From NCBI GenBank assembly GCA_011109175.1, contig RDEW01000060.1, positions 57,734 through 121,733 of the forward strand: a stretch of DNA of 64,000 nucleotides, in the 5' to 3' direction. The stretch's first letter is position 1; every line of letters starts with the position of its first letter. Below, one piece after another: positions 10,511 to 23,879 of the stretch. The notes under the pieces are model-generated. The model made no database searches. It saw only the letters and a program-made list of their open reading frames with translations, and was not told where the DNA came from. This stretch comes from Dicyema japonicum. Lineage: Eukaryota > Dicyemida > Rhombozoa > Dicyemidae. The translations under genes were made by a program, and so were the position numbers.

Positions 10511-11600
10511 TGTAACCAAAATAATCCTGACATGATGCAGACAACATAACAATTTGAATTACAAAAAACTGGAAGAGAAATATAGCCAAAAGATATATAC
10601 GGAAAATCTTAAATTATATCCAAAAAATACAATTAGTTTCACCAAAGGCCTTCAGGCATTTCACCAAAAAATACAAATCCTAAATTATATCCAAAAAATA
10701 TAATTGTTTATGGTGGACAGATGGGTTTATGAAAAAAAAAGAAATTAAAATCCTCATATTGTAGCCAAATTTACAAAACTGGAAAAGCACTTCGAATAAA
10801 TCCCTAGAGCTAGTTCTGGAATCTATCTCAACACCGCAGACAAAGTCCCACAAATCACTATTCTAGTGTGAAAGATTTGCTAGAAAGCATAAGGATCAAG
10901 GAATTGTTAGTTTGATAATACCATTGATCAATAAGACTTTCTTAGGGTAGCTGAGAATATTCCAGAACGTGTTAGCATGGAACGAAATTGTCTGCTTGTG
11001 GAATAATTAGTTTGACCCTTTAAAATCCCATCAAGGCAATGGGCGTAACTGAATAAGGAAAAAAAGAAATTTTAAACTAATTAGCAATAACAGAACATGG
11101 CGCCTCGTGTCAAGTTATGGCTAAATAGTTTAGGAGAGAAATTAGTCATGCAGACATTTTTAGTTTCATTAGTTAGTGAAAAGCTACTTTTCGTAACCCT
11201 AAAAGGGTTTCGATTGAACCATGCTATACAGCCATCATCGCCACACCAACTTGTTTCTGGTAATCATTAGAACGTCATCCAGGTTATATGCTGTTACCAA
11301 GTTTAGACCGATTGTTTCTTAATCATCTTTTAAGCAAATTGGTAGTGTATTTCTGGGTCTGCTTCGAAATACGTTACTTTCGGCACAGTAGAAATATTCT
11401 TCCATTATCCTGTTACACGTCGTAGTCGGGTCCAGACAAAAAAATGTCCGGATAGTTGTAGTCTCGATAGAATGACGTACATGCTAATTGGAGCAGATTT
11501 ACATGGAACAGATTATAGCTAGTTTGAGATTTTTCACGGACAGAAGGTTCCAGTCAGTATACGCAGTTGGCTTCTGTGGCAAGTATATAGTCTCTCTAAA
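10510..11600. other. No gene recognised; right end is repeat
   Basis: No protein-like frame. From about 11170 the sequence matches, inverted, 44100-44480 and in part 57600-57780, so it is probably 5' flank or UTR of LINEs. Confidence 0.45.
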
Positions 11601-14600
11601 TCGTTTTTGAGGTTCCCTGTGTTCCGGAATTGTATACTAGTATTGGCTGGATAAACGTGTTTTTTGGTGAGGTGGTGAAGATTCTCTGTGACGATCTGGA
11701 GAGATACGATGCATCTATTGGGTGCCTACAAGAGACGAAAGTTACTTGTAGCCTTGATGATAACTATGGCGAATGTCGAATTATATGTAATTCGAGCGAC
11801 TTGAAACATTATGAATTTGTCATCCACTCAAAGTTGACAAGTGTAGTCAACCGTTTATGGAGTGTGAATGAAAGGATCTGTGTTATACAAATCCGACTAA
11901 ACGACTTACCTCCTTCGAAGTGCTTTCTGACAATTGTAAATGTTTATGCATCACACTGCTGGAGAGTAGCAAAAGATCCGACAGAACTTGACGACTTCTA
12001 TTCAACACTGTTACGGACGTACAACGAATATGATTCGTCATCACTAATACTCATTGCTGGGGATTTGAATACAAAAATCGGGATGAAGAATAACCCGGAT
12101 GATGTTTTCTTGGGAGAAGATGGACGTGGAATAAGAAACCTATCCGCGACAATACTTGGTCACTTTTGTATGCCAAACAACCTTTTCCTATGCAATACTG
12201 CATTTACGCATCCATCCACAAAACTACGTGGATGAGGAAGAGAAGGAACTCAGAGGGAAAGCTGGTCCCAATATACAACCGAATAGATTATGTCATTTGC
12301 CGGGCTAAAGACAAACACTTTCTAGTAAACGCTCATTCATATGAAGGCTCGACGACTATCAGCGACCACAAGATGGTTGTTGCAACCTTTACCCTGAATA
12401 AACATGCCAGCAAATACATGAATTTCAAAAATCACGAATTTGAGAAAATCAGAGGCGACTACGCGACTGAAAGGCTGATTTTATGAAGGCTCGACGACTG
12501 TCAACGACCACAAGATGGTTATTGCAACCATTACCCTGAATAAACATGCCAGCAAATACATGAATTTCAAAAATCACGAATTTGAGAAAATCAGAGGCGA
12601 CTACGCGACTGAAAGGCTGATTTCCCAGCCGGAGAATACTGAGAGATATCAACAATACATTCAGACTAATCTGGAGGACGTATTGGTGGATACCACGTTA
12701 AAAGACGCCTGGAAATGCACAAAGGACACCATCAACGAAGCTGCTGAAGCATGTCTTGGCAAAAGGGAGATTAGTAAAATGCACCTAAAGGATATTCATC
12801 CAGATGTTCCTGAACTTACGATAAGTCTAAAAAAAATAAATGAGAAAATCAAATGCCTCTGACTCTAATAAGATAAAAGCCCTTCAAGGCGAATGCAACG
12901 TGCCAGAAGAAAAATAAAGGGTCTGAACAAGAAGCTTTTCATAGAAGAAATAGCTTCCTGTATAGAAGAAGTGAACAAAGTGAAAGACAACGCACAGGTG
13001 TACGTCGCTGCCCGTTTGCTGCGGCGAACAAACCGAAGTAGACTACCAATAAAAGACGAGAACGGTAAGCTGATACTGAACACCAAAGAACAAAATGAAG
13101 CCATCGCTGCCCACTTTGAGAAGCTTTTCAACATCGAAACCATATAAATCCACCCATTTGATGGAAGACCCCAAGACCGATGGAAATACCAATCACGGCC
13201 GAGGAATTAAAACGGCCTGCCGAAAACTCAAGAATAACAGAACCCCCGGACCAGATGTGATTAACCCAGAATTACTGAAATACGGCACTGACCCCCTTTT
13301 TTAAAAAATCGCTACTCTACTAATTGAAATGTTTTCAACTAACTTAACTCCACCTCTGGGTACGGAACAACTAATCCCCATACAAAAAACCAACAAAAAC
13401 AGAGGACAGCTTGAAAATTAGCGACCCATCATACTACTAAATTCATTACGCAAAGTCTTGGCAAACATTGTGCTTTAACGAATAAAAGGATCTGCTTACA
13501 AATACCTACCAAATAGTCAAAGTGGTTTTCGAGAAAAAATATCTACAGCTGATGCAGTCTGGAGTCACAGATGGAGGTGTGCAACATATCAAAGATTCCG
13601 TAACGCCACCAATATCCTCGGAATTGACCTATCAAGTGCTTTTGATACGGTTAACAGGAACAAATTAATGGGGGTTCTGAGCGGATTTCTTGATGAGTCG
13701 AGTATAAGGATGACTCGAATCTACTTTCTAACACTGAGCTCTTTGTGAGAGTCGGAAAGACCTATTGAAGAAAAAAAGAAACAAACACGGGCACTTTACA
13801 AGAAGACTTTTTTTCCTCTACTATTCACAATTTATTTGGAAGCTGCTATGAGGGAACTAGGAGAGCGCTATACAAAGGAAAGACGGAAGAAGTAATCTTA
13901 GACCTAATTTCTGAAGACAATTTCTGAAGACAGAGGTCCTGGAAAACCTATTAGAAAAAGCACTAGATGTATAGGGAAATGGTTTCTACTGTGAACAGAG
14001 AGAAAACAGAAATCACAGAGATAAGAAGGATGAGCAACGTCCTAGAAGAGAAGTGGCGACAAGTAAAGAAACTCGGTTCACTTTTGGGAAATAGCTTAGA
14101 TACTAGCCAATGCTGTGTTATATAAACTGAAGAATCTATGGCTCAATCAAAAAGGCATCGACACGAAAATGAGAATCCTATTATACGACTCATTCATAAA
14201 ACCCGTACTTTTATATAAAGCTGGAACTTGGGTGACCTCATCAGCGGATGTGGAAAAACTCGACTCATTCCACGAAGTCAGCTGAGAAAAATAACAGGAA
14301 CTACTTAGCCTACGAGAATATTGAGGAATGCTTTATATAAGAGATGCAGCACTAGACCTATCAGCTTAGAAGTACTGGAATCCCGATGGAAGCTCTTCGG
14401 ACAGGTGCTGAGGATTGAATTAACATCCCCATCTAACATATCGATGGAAACATACCATGTTAGTCAACAAGGCCGCTATCGTGGAAGACCAAGAACAATA
14501 CTGCAAAAAGTCTTACAAAATGATATGGTCAATATCAAAAAAAATCTAATAAATGACGACGATCTGGACATCATGAGAGCCTTGGCTAAAAACAGGTGAA

Positions 14601-14690
14601 CATCGAGAAGGATGACATCTAACCTTGTTTCTTTTAATGAACATGCGAAGCTATAATTAGTATGACTCTCGTGAAGTGCTTAAATACATA
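11600..14690 (+). mobile_element. RTE-like LINE copy 1 (APE endonuclease + RT), degenerate
   Basis: The endonuclease is readable from 11650: ILCDDLERYDASIGCLQETK, TIVNVYASH, LILIAGDLNTKIG, GEDGRGIRNLSA, then after a frameshift YNRIDYVICRAKD and SDHKMVVATF, the conserved blocks of APE-type LINE endonucleases (craniofacial-development-protein-2-like). The RT region 13200-13900 keeps the NSQSGFRE-like block and motif A GIDLSSAFDTVNR. The C-terminal block 14321-14599 has WKLFGQVLRIELTSPSNIS and RYRGRPRTILQK. It has many frameshifts and stops. The 3' UTR ends with GCTATAATTAGTATGACTCT, similar to a segment of the SINE tail. Its 3' end lies ~320 bp before surface-protein gene copy A. Confidence 0.85.
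12341..12624. repeat. 142-bp tandem duplication inside the LINE endonuclease
   Basis: Two nearly identical units, 12341-12482 and 12483-12624, repeat the SDHKMV end of the endonuclease domain. The unit is not a multiple of three, so it breaks the frame. The other RTE-like copies have the segment once. Confidence 0.85.
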
Positions 14691-15005
14691 ATAAGCGTGT
14701 CGTATAGTTAGACAAGAAAGTTTCATTGATAAATTACTCTTTCTTATCCAGATATTGTACATTTTTGAAGTATATAGTAGCCAAGATTTTCCTTGGACTA
14801 ATATCCTCAGCGTCACCTACTGAGCCGAGTTTTTTTGTATGTCTACAGAGTTCGTCAATCTTGATTTGGGTCGTTCAAATCATGTGTAGTCAGTTTTTGT
14901 AAACGTCTGACTATATATTATTATAGATATTAAATATAAAAATTAAAAAAAGTCATGTTACAAATTTAAATAAAATAAAAATTGACCTAATAAAATTTAG
15001 ATTAC
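14690..15005. other. Upstream flank of surface-protein gene copy A
   Basis: Conserved at high identity with 36750-37065 and, inverted, 48300-48680. This is the only sequence between the RTE-like 3' end and the gene start, so any gene-specific promoter must lie here. No core promoter element could be assigned in this AT-rich sequence. Confidence 0.5.
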
Positions 15006-16204
15006 ATGAACAGAACTATTAATTTTATCATATATTCTGTTAAGCAAAATCGTCAAAATAAAATGCAATCGGAATTATTTATTGATTCATATGTAATTTA
15101 TAAGAATCCTTCTAAAGTATATATTTCATTAACTTTAGGAATATCCGTTATTTTGGTTAAATTGGAATACACATGTAGATGACTGGAAAACTTATAGAAC
15201 GTATAATTTTTTTCAATATAATATAAATTTTACACTTATTCCACACTTTTACAGTGAGTTTTATACTATTGACTTTATAACAGAAATTGATTATGGTACG
15301 CTTTTTGTTATACTAAGGTGGTAAACGTTATACAAATATTACAAAGATTCCTAAAACTAGATTTGGAGACGACTATCGATGTGGTTATACTCATATTAGT
15401 TTTTCGGATAATATATCTGTTACATTTTATTCAATCAAGTTGCAATATCACGATAATGATAGATTGTATTATTTTACTGGAAAAGGTTTTTATTAAAATT
15501 TTTTTAGCTAACGACTGTAACCCAAATAATGACCCAAATACGCCGATTTGGTTTTTATTAACAAAAATAGAATCCGAGCAGTAATAAGTGGAAATATCAA
15601 AATATCATATATTGACAATAACAAAATTGTACACGTTTGCATTGATTCTTAGATAACAGATGAGCATTTCAGTTATCATTACGATAATTTTATAACACGT
15701 GTTGTTAATCGAATCCATAAATATCTTTTGATTGGTGCAAATTCTAAAATATATATTACGTGGAAAAACTAGATAAAAAATATATTATTTATAACTTTTA
15801 TGTTTGTGTTGGACATGAAAAATCTAAATGTGTTTTATTTGAAAAGCAATTTAAACAAATTAAAATGGGAGGATATTATCAATGTGGACTCATCTCACAA
15901 AACTATAAAAATTTGTCTATCGAAATTTCATCTCTTAAATTACAATTCTTCCGCAATGATCTGAGTTTTGAATTTATTGGAAATTGTAAATAAAACTGAC
16001 TAAATTTTAGATGAAATAAGTTTTGAAGAACTAATATCTTCTGAAAGTACATTTTTAAAAAAATTGACGAAACATCAAATAATTGGAATCGTATGTGGAG
16101 TTGTTGAAATAATATTTACGTGTGTCATTGTCCATATTTATTTCAAACCAAAATCACATGTTGAAATACAGGAAAACATTCCATTAAACTTTGTAACTAA
16201 CTGA
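15006..16204 (+). pseudogene. Ig-like type I membrane protein, copy A (exon 6 lost)
   Basis: Homologous to copy B over the whole gene. Introns are at 15117-15138, 15296-15317, 15486-15507 (22 nt each), 15629-15652 (24 nt) and 15986-16010 (25 nt). Exon 6 of copy B is absent. The last intron starts like intron 5 and ends like intron 6, so recombination between the two similar introns removed the exon; both are phase 1, so the join stays in frame. Exon 1 has two small deletions that together keep frame but alter the signal-peptide region. Exon 4 (near 15560) and exon 5 (near 15760) each lack one base, which shifts the frame. The membrane segment IIGIVCGVVEIIFTCVIVHI and tail are intact. Confidence 0.8.
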
Positions 16205-18180
16205 TACTAATTTGTCAAACCGTCTACAATTTATTTGAATTTATATAATTATTAATTATTTGAATTACAGTCGACATTCTAAAATCTAAAAAATTTTTAA
16301 TTTTGTTTAAATCCCTGATGTTTTCGAAATTATGATATAGGGAAAATGAAAAAAACGATATAGGGAAAATGATAAAAAAAATAGAAAAGTTATAATCTCA
16401 TTAAAACTACAACAGGACGTGGTGTAGTGCAAAATTACGGAACAAAAGGCGGCATGTTAGCATCTAAAGAGATATTTCGCTGAGTTTTAATGACCGATTT
16501 GCTTGATCTGTTTTATTTCGAAAGTTATAGAAAACCGTCGGAATCAAAGCACAGGAGATTGTTTTAGAGAACTGACGAAGGCGATTCAAAATTCACAAGT
16601 AAAAAAGAATATCATTGGAAAAAAATGGCTGAAACCCTAAAGAAAAGAGATGTGAGTGTTACCGTGGACAGTTTATTTTCTAACCATTTGCAGTGGAAAT
16701 ATCAGGACTCATAGGAAGCAGATCCCTGACGTTCCTGAATTGGATCTCAAAAACGATATAGGGAAAATGATAAAAAAGAAAAAAACTGGTCCATTGACCG
16801 CACTTCTATATAGGTCGTATTGGACAGTTCTTGTTATTTGGTTTCCAAGGATGGTATGGAACTGTGGAAGGAGATAAATTTTTGGATCTACTGGATAAAC
16901 CTGAAGCTTTACAATAAAATGACAGATTGAATTTAAAATCCAACATATTATCAGCATATGAGAGGGATCAGGGTGGATATGAAATATTTTGTGTCACATG
17001 TGGTCACGTGAGAGGTAAGTGAGGTTTCTCAACCGAGACATATGGTGACTCACTATAATAACCCCGACTGAAGATCCAAATCTTATTAATTAGTTTTTCA
17101 TCTCTTTCTACCTTTAACACACACTTAAGGAGTAATTAACTGACGTTTAAATTAATCGTTAGAAAGGGGCAAAAATACTCTCAATTTCTTTCTTTTGGTT
17201 GCAAGTGAGAAAATCCGTTCTGTAGTGAGGGATCACTAATATCTATATAAATCGTCAATTAAGGAAGCCTGTAGATGCATGGAACCTTAAGCGGAGTGAT
17301 TAGCTGCTGAGATGAACCGGAAAGAATCTGATTTTCTGATGTAATTATGAATTATGAGATCGACCAAACGGAATATCTTGAAAAATGTATTTATTTAATT
17401 CCAAGAATCATCACCGAATTAAGGAAATGGAAACGTATCCATTAAGTGATCTTGGCCATTATCAGGAATCATCTGATCTTCGCTCTATGTTCTTCACGGT
17501 ATCCCACGAATCATGTAGGTTCGCACTACTAATAGGGCTTCACGTAAGATTAAAAACATTCCTATTATCCTCACTGTGATCTCGAAAAGAGTAAAGTTAA
17601 CAAAAGGTGACGAAAACTTATTAAGAGTTCAAATTAGTGACGAGTAGAAGTTTTCAATTATCTTACATATTTGCTAAATTTGATGGATCACCAGCGCTTT
17701 TTTGTTATCTAAAGCTATTTGAATATTATAGGTGATGCTACAAAATAGGAAAAAATAAAAAAAAAAGTCAATAAATCATATTAATTCACCATAGCATGTC
17801 CAACAAGAGCATAGGAATTTAGTGATTGACTTAGAAGTTCTTGACACAACTCTCTCTTCGGCCTCTGAGAGACATAGCAATCCATGTTTAGAGTTTGCTT
17901 GTGTTATCCAATGTATCAAAAATCTTTTGTATGTCAGTTAAGAATACAACGGACTTTTGATGCCCTTATTTGAATTTCAGGCCATCCGAGATAAAATTTG
18001 AAAACGAGTGAGTTGAATTGGAGAAGCACTTCTTGAATCTGTGTTGAATTGTGTCGCTGGAAGGTACTGACGAATAAGATCTAGATCAAGTTTGTCCAGT
18101 ATTTTTGCATCAGAACAAAAAAGTAATACAGGTCTGTAAGATGATGGGATGCCCTATGGTCTTATAGGTTTTTAATTAAA
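16205..18180. other. No gene recognised
   Basis: Mixed AT-rich sequence with no frame I can assign. A 73-codon frame at 16656-16877 (contains QIPDVPELDLKNDIGKMIKK) is the most protein-like but has no recognised relative. It could be an isolated exon. Confidence 0.4.
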
Positions 18181-18184
18181 TTAA

Positions 18185-18490
18185 ATTTATTTTCCCCGGA
18201 TACACCGAGAAAAAAGTTAAAGTAATCAACTTAAGTGTATCCAGATCCACTTCTACAGAAACATAGTCCATCCTGAATCAGTATAAAAGGAAAAGACGCA
18301 CATCCTTGCATTTGTGGAAACCCCTTCAGTCAGTGGTGGTGAGCTAATGATTCTTTTCGTGCTGGCCAGGTACTGGGACACCTGGACAGGTGGATCACAT
18401 GACACTATTCTAATAGGAAGAGAGAAGAGAAAGAGACAAACAAACATAAAACTTAAACTAATTAGTCACGCAGCACCACATGGCGTAATT
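18185..18490 (-). repeat. Interspersed repeat ending in CGGATACACCGAG
   Basis: About 300 bp, sharing order and sequence with 25760-26060 and 60590-60790; the end alone also occurs near 40083, 44500, 51800, 57820 and 62720. On the minus strand it ends TCTCGGTGTATCCGGGGTTA plus AT-rich sequence. At 60.6-61.0 kb it directly follows a LINE C-terminal frame, so I read it as the 3' UTR of that LINE family. It holds a small hairpin, CACCTGGACAGGTG. Confidence 0.65.
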
Positions 18491-18499
18491 TTTCATAGT

Positions 18500-20470
18500 A
18501 AAATGGTTATGTCACAAAAGAGGTTTTATTTGTATGATTATAACTTAATGTTTTTTTTAATTAAAAAATAAATAATAAATTTATAAATTAAAAAAATTAA
18601 TTATATGTATGGTTGTATGTGTAGGACGTGTAGTTTGATTCTTAAATTCACAACGAAAGCTTATCTACATCAAGGATTGTAAATTTGTGTGATAAATAAT
18701 ACTAAATGGAGGGATTGAATAGATTTACTTAAAGGGTATTAGTTTTTATTATTTTTAGATATTTAAAAAATTCGGAGTTCATGACTTTTTAGTTGACTCA
18801 CGAGATTAACACGTCCGTCTTAAATTCGGCTTCTACTTTATTAAGAGTTTACTGAGAACAATAGTGAGGACTTAAGAACTGTGGAAATTTACAATCCTAG
18901 TCTTCTAGAAGAGAATGTACTAAATGAAACGAAAATTTATGATAAATACATAAAATCCTAATTCAAATGGTCCATATCACTTTGCTAATGGACATACTTT
19001 TCACTTGGGACAAAAATCCAATGTATGCCTTTTAAATTAAAATTTAGCCTAACTTTCCATCTAAAATTATTGAAATTTGTTACTGGTTTGTTATCTGCCT
19101 GCTAGAGCAATTGCTTTCCATTTTAAACTCCCTCTATTAGTTACTGGATAACAGACCTCCTTGTTGGACTTCTGTATTTGGGTTTGGATAACGACAAGTA
19201 TTATTTTTAAATAACTAAGTAAACTCTTTGTTTTAAATGTCACAAACTATGGAAGTTTGTCCTTAGTCCTTTACATTCTATTAACTAATGATGGCTGTAA
19301 ACTTGTCGCCGGCATCTTTAATGGGAATTTTATGCTTGGAAATGTCCTCGTGAATCTTTGATTGAAAACTATATATTAAGAAGAAACAAAAATTAGGATA
19401 TTTGCACACATTTTGATGTTGTATGGAAAACTTGTGTGATTTCTTTTATATTGTGATATCCATGTTGCTGAATGTTGTATCAAATGACCAACTTGACCAT
19501 GTTGTGCCTTGATAATTTATTGATGGAGGTATTACAATTATGAATTCAAAGACAGGAAAGCGGATTCGATGAGTATGACTGATGGATGCTAGGATATAAC
19601 AGATTGACTGTTGAAATAATGTCAATGGATACGTTGTTTTCGTGTTGAAATTATGTATTTTAAGATTTTAATTAAAAGGTTACTCCGTTTGTGATATCAT
19701 TTCTAACAAATTCTTTCCTATTCACTTTTATAGGGGTTTCCTATCAGTAACGACAATAGTCAATCGAAACTGTGAGCTCACCATTGAGATACGACTACTC
19801 TTCGAAATATGGCAAAAAGTAAAATCATTCAATGAATTAATAAAAGAATGTAAATAATTTTTATGCTGTTCCACTATAGCTGTTTTAAAAATATAAAAAT
19901 TAATTTTTTTTGTTGTTATGATTGACCAAGTGTCGTTGTTGAAAGAAAACCTTATATAAATCGAGTTTTTTATTTTGAATATCTTAGAGACTCAAAAGAT
20001 TAAAGCATACAATTGTTCAATTATATTAGCAGTGTTGGATGGTTGTAGACTTCAGTTTGTTGGAAGTTATTTATTGTAAGAAAATAATGGTATTAATTTG
20101 ACTATAGAATCCACTTGATTTTGTAGGTCCCGTTTCTGGCAGATTCGGGTGGTTATAATGTATCATATTTTTAATCAGACTGTACCTACTTGGTCGTAGG
20201 ACTTCTTACTCCTTTGTTCACCAAACATTTCTTCAATTCCTAATAGGCGTCATAAAATCTACCTAACACATGAAATGCCCTGTGACTGGCCAGCACCCAG
20301 AAGGGATTTTTCTCTTCACTAATATAGTAGTGAAGTCCCCAAAATGGTAAATATGGAAGGGGATAATGCTTGGAATTTTGACGGGGGAACTGAATAAAAC
20401 CTTCAGGTATACTGGGGGTTATTAAAAATAACTGTAAATATTCTTGAAATCAATCCCATTATCCATATCC
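18500..20470. other. No gene recognised
   Basis: Nearly 2 kb of AT-rich sequence without a usable frame or a repeat match elsewhere in the window. Dispersed short exons could be missed. Confidence 0.4.
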
Positions 20471-20479
20471 AGGAATATA

Positions 20480-20930
20480 TTCATTCTAAATTGGTAAATC
20501 AGCAATAAGAGACTCAAATTGGCTTAAAACTAGTCTTCAAATAACAAATTAACTCAGTACCCACGATGTGAGTGAGAGCATTCTCTTGAATAATCTATTA
20601 CATCCATATCCGCTACTCTTGGAACCTCTCTTGTGAGGTAAAGAGTCAGCCACTGACCGTCTTCTTGGATAAGATGATTACATGATAAATTTATTTCGCT
20701 TTGAGGGCCACATTTGTAATTACATCTTTTTTGGATACAATTTTTGATATGTTGGGCTCAGCTATTCGTGTAATTCCGAGTTTATTAAAGTGACAAAAAT
20801 TCATATGCTTTCATCTGCCTTTGAACATTAGTATAAAAAGTGATGTGAATAAGGAAAATTGATGTTCAAAAAACGAGAAATCATTAAATCTCACTTGAAA
20901 TTCTTTTAAAAACGATTCTAGTTGTTTTTC
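20480..20930 (-). repeat. Inverted copy of the segment at 1-420
   Basis: Reverse complement of 1-~420 and of the matching part of 27356-27950, at high identity. It overlaps the 3' part of the fragment described next. Confidence 0.8.
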
Positions 20931-21300
20931 ATAGTGTGGAAAATTCATTACAGTATGTGCTCCAATAGTACTCCTGAGGTCTTTGAAAGTCACATTTGAT
21001 ACCTGAGAATTAAATAATTTAATTCTCAAAATAAACCTCTTAATGTGACTAGACAACTGAGTTATGAGCATGTCTTTGCCCGAAAACACAAATTAGGGTC
21101 GTTCACATGTGATGTAGTAACCACTGAAAATGCCAAATCACATTTTCCATCCTGCTTTGTTGTAACACATTTATAATCAACATGTTTTGCGTTCATGTCC
21201 CCAACCAAAATTGGATTCACATTTTCGTTAAAAAATTTCTCAATGATCCAAGGGTACTCACGTAAGCTTTTAGAATAAATTCCTCCAACTGTCATTCATC
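20811..21300 (-). mobile_element. Jockey-type endonuclease fragment
   Basis: The minus-strand frame at 21062-21295 contains VGGIYSKSLREYPWIIEKFF and NPILVGDMNAKHVDYKC, the PILVGDxNAKH block of jockey-type APE endonucleases. A second frame (20811-21089) continues it with less conservation. It lies beyond the 3' tail of the neighbouring LINE, so it is a separate fragment. Confidence 0.65.
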
Positions 21301-21519
21301 CAATATTCATTTGTATTTGCACACTGACTAATTCACATACATCTTCTTTAATAATTCTTGGTCTCTTCATATTCAAATTAGATTTATAATAAATCGAAGT
21401 TCAGAAATAGAACCCTTCTTCCACGGAATATCAATTGATGAAAATCCATTAAGTTTAAAAGAACTTCCCTTCTTGATCTTCGTCTCATTTACTATCAAAA
21501 CATCCTATATCGCTATATC

Positions 21520-23450
21520 GGGGCCAAACCAAACCAAAACCAAACCAAATTTATTCCAAAGTAAGTAAGTAAGGAGTTAGTTTAAGGATATTTAAACGTG
21601 TCCGCCTATGCAACCTGAACACTTCCGATGTATCCACACTCCATTTAGTTATCTTCTATCGTCGGATCCCATTGATTCTTTTCTCTACGATGTTTTTAAC
21701 AGGAGTTAGAATCATGTTTTTTTCAGTGCTGAGAGCATCCCAGAGCCTTTTCCCTAAAGCCAACTTTATTGCCGACCTTCTTGTTTTTTTTCCATAAGAA
21801 ACATTATTCTTTCTCTTTGGCAATAGAAAAACTATGCTTCGCATCCATATAGCAGTTCCGGTAGGATGATCCTCATGAAGATGAACAAGAAGGTTTCCAG
21901 GCTTACAAGCAACTTTTTCGTACATAAGAGTGCTTGAAGCGCCTTCTTCCTTCTTCGTTTTATGTCCTTCATAAAGGAACCATTTCCATCGATTGCTATC
22001 CCGAGGTAGCGCATTGAGTTTACATTAGCAAACTCTAATGAGTAAGGCTTCTTCTGATGCCTCCTTAGGCGACTTACTCGTAGAGAGCTGGATTTCTCCG
22101 TAGATAATCTCATCAATCTTTTTGTGCATCAGTCCTGAACTTGTCTAATGAATGACACGATCCTTTTCTCCGAAAGAGTTGATTTGCCAGATGTATCTGT
22201 GATCAGAGTATCATCGGCGTATATCAATAGTTTTGTGTTTATATCCGGTGGAGTTAGAAAATCTGATAGGAATATGTTGAATAGCAGAGGGCTCAGGACG
22301 GAACAATGTGGAACTCCCCTCTTCAGTATGATGTCTTTCGACATATGTGCTCCAACACGTACTTGGGAATTCCGTCCTGTTAGGAAATCCCTTTCCATAT
22401 GAGAAGTTTCTTTTGGATCTGAGCAGCTGCTAGCCTTGATAGAAGTGCTTCATGCCACACACTATCGAAATCCTTGGATAGATCCAAACATACCAGGTTG
22501 ACTAGTCTTTTGACTTCCAGACCTCTCAATACCGTTGAATGCATCTGGTAGATAAAGTCCGTGCATGATTTTACTGGTTTGAAGCCCCATTGTTCTGCAA
22601 GGAGAAAACCACTCTTTTCTATGTGGTCGTTAAGCCTTCTGAAAATAATTCGTTCCATAATCTTGGAGATCGAACAGATGAGGCTTATTGGCCTATAGCT
22701 GAGAGGGTCCCTCCTCGATTTTCCCGGTTTCAGTATCATTCTGACAATGGAAGATTTCCAGCGTCTTGGGACATGACCATGATGAATGCTTGCATTGAAT
22801 AAATTCTTCAGTATGGGAAATAGAGCCTCTGGGGCTTCCTTGAACAATCTCATGCTTAGATGGTCAAGTCCAGGAATGTTAGCCTTGCATTTCATGATTG
22901 CAGTCATGACTTCATGCGTAGTTATTTTCATTTCAGTGTCTTTAAGATCGTCCAAACAGTAGGTTAAAATTTCACGTGAAAAATCTAACGTCTCCCTTGG
23001 AATGAGCTCCGTCGGGTTGACCCCCTGAATACGGTCAAGTTGTTTCTTAAAAATATCTGGGGCTTCTTCCATAGAACACAGTCCACTTTCTGGCTTGGTC
23101 AAGGAGATTTTTATGTCATTCCTTTTCTGGCTAGTTATTCTTTTGTAGAACTTCCAGAACGAGGGGTCTTTGGTGTTTAGTTTGCTTGCCTCTACCCTCA
23201 AACATTGTTCTTAAGATAGTCTTATTCCTTCTTCAATGGCTTTCTTGGTTATCTTCAATTGTCCGGTTAGTGCAATCCGGTCTATCCAGTCCACACATCT
23301 TCTGAGTTTAGTTATCAGGCGATTCCTTGCATTGATCAAAGATAATGTATAAATCGAAAGACTGATGCTCTTTCCATGATTAGTACTCGAGGATCTTTTT
23401 CTTGCGTAAAGCATTAAGTATGTCTCCATCATGATAGAGAGTTCATTGTC
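21520..23450 (-). mobile_element. Jockey/CR1-like LINE, RT and C-terminal part
   Basis: Minus-strand frames in order: 23432-23211, 23201-22380 (273 codons), 22398-22129, 22116-21832 and 21925-21656. RT blocks are PGKSRRDPLSYRPISLICSI, EQWGFKPVKSC, motif A VCLDLSKDFDSVWHEAL, motif B GVPHCSVLSPLLFNIFLSDF and catalytic YADD in LLIYADDTLI; the thumb block is MRYLGIAIDGNGSF. Motif B has HCS where jockey elements usually have QGS. Frames are separated by one- or two-base shifts and stops, so it is dead but fairly young. The 3' end is a TTTGG-type tail, seen on the plus strand as CCAAACCAAACC at 21523-21549. Confidence 0.9.
21522..21575. repeat. CCAAA-type and GTAA-type microsatellites
   Basis: CCAAA units (21523-21549) followed by GTAA units (21561-21572). 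Position and orientation fit a 3' microsatellite tail of the minus-strand LINE. Confidence 0.7.
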
Positions 23451-23879
23451 TATGATGTCGATATCACTTCGGGAATAATCTTTAATCTTTCAGTGTTTTA
23501 TATTTATTGATATGTACCTTCTGTAGTGTTCCCAGTTTATTCTTCTTAGGTCGTAACCTAAAACAATTCTAAACGCTTCTGCCAAAGTTTTAACGCTAAC
23601 TTAACTAAATAACTCGAGATTAATCTGGCCGTTTTAGAATAAAATTGTTTCCCAGAGCTGCAAACGCTTCGTAAAAAGATATTGGGAAAAAGTGTTTTTT
23701 TATTAATTTAAAAATAAGATCTTGTAAAAATTATTCATCTCTAATTATCTTTTTTGATTCGTTTCATATATGTTTTTTTATTTCCATCGGTCATCTGTAT
23801 TCAGACAATATTGTGAGTTCCATAATCATTCAAGATGGATTAGAAAAAAGATGGATTAGTTCCATAATCTTTCATAACT

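Noticed and set aside
15006-16204. Reading copy A or B as a set of short intronless ORFs (for example 15318-15584)
   Set aside because: Those frames run through mini-introns or are out of frame with the Ig-like modules. Splicing 22-25 nt introns in copy B gives one continuous protein that agrees with all copies.
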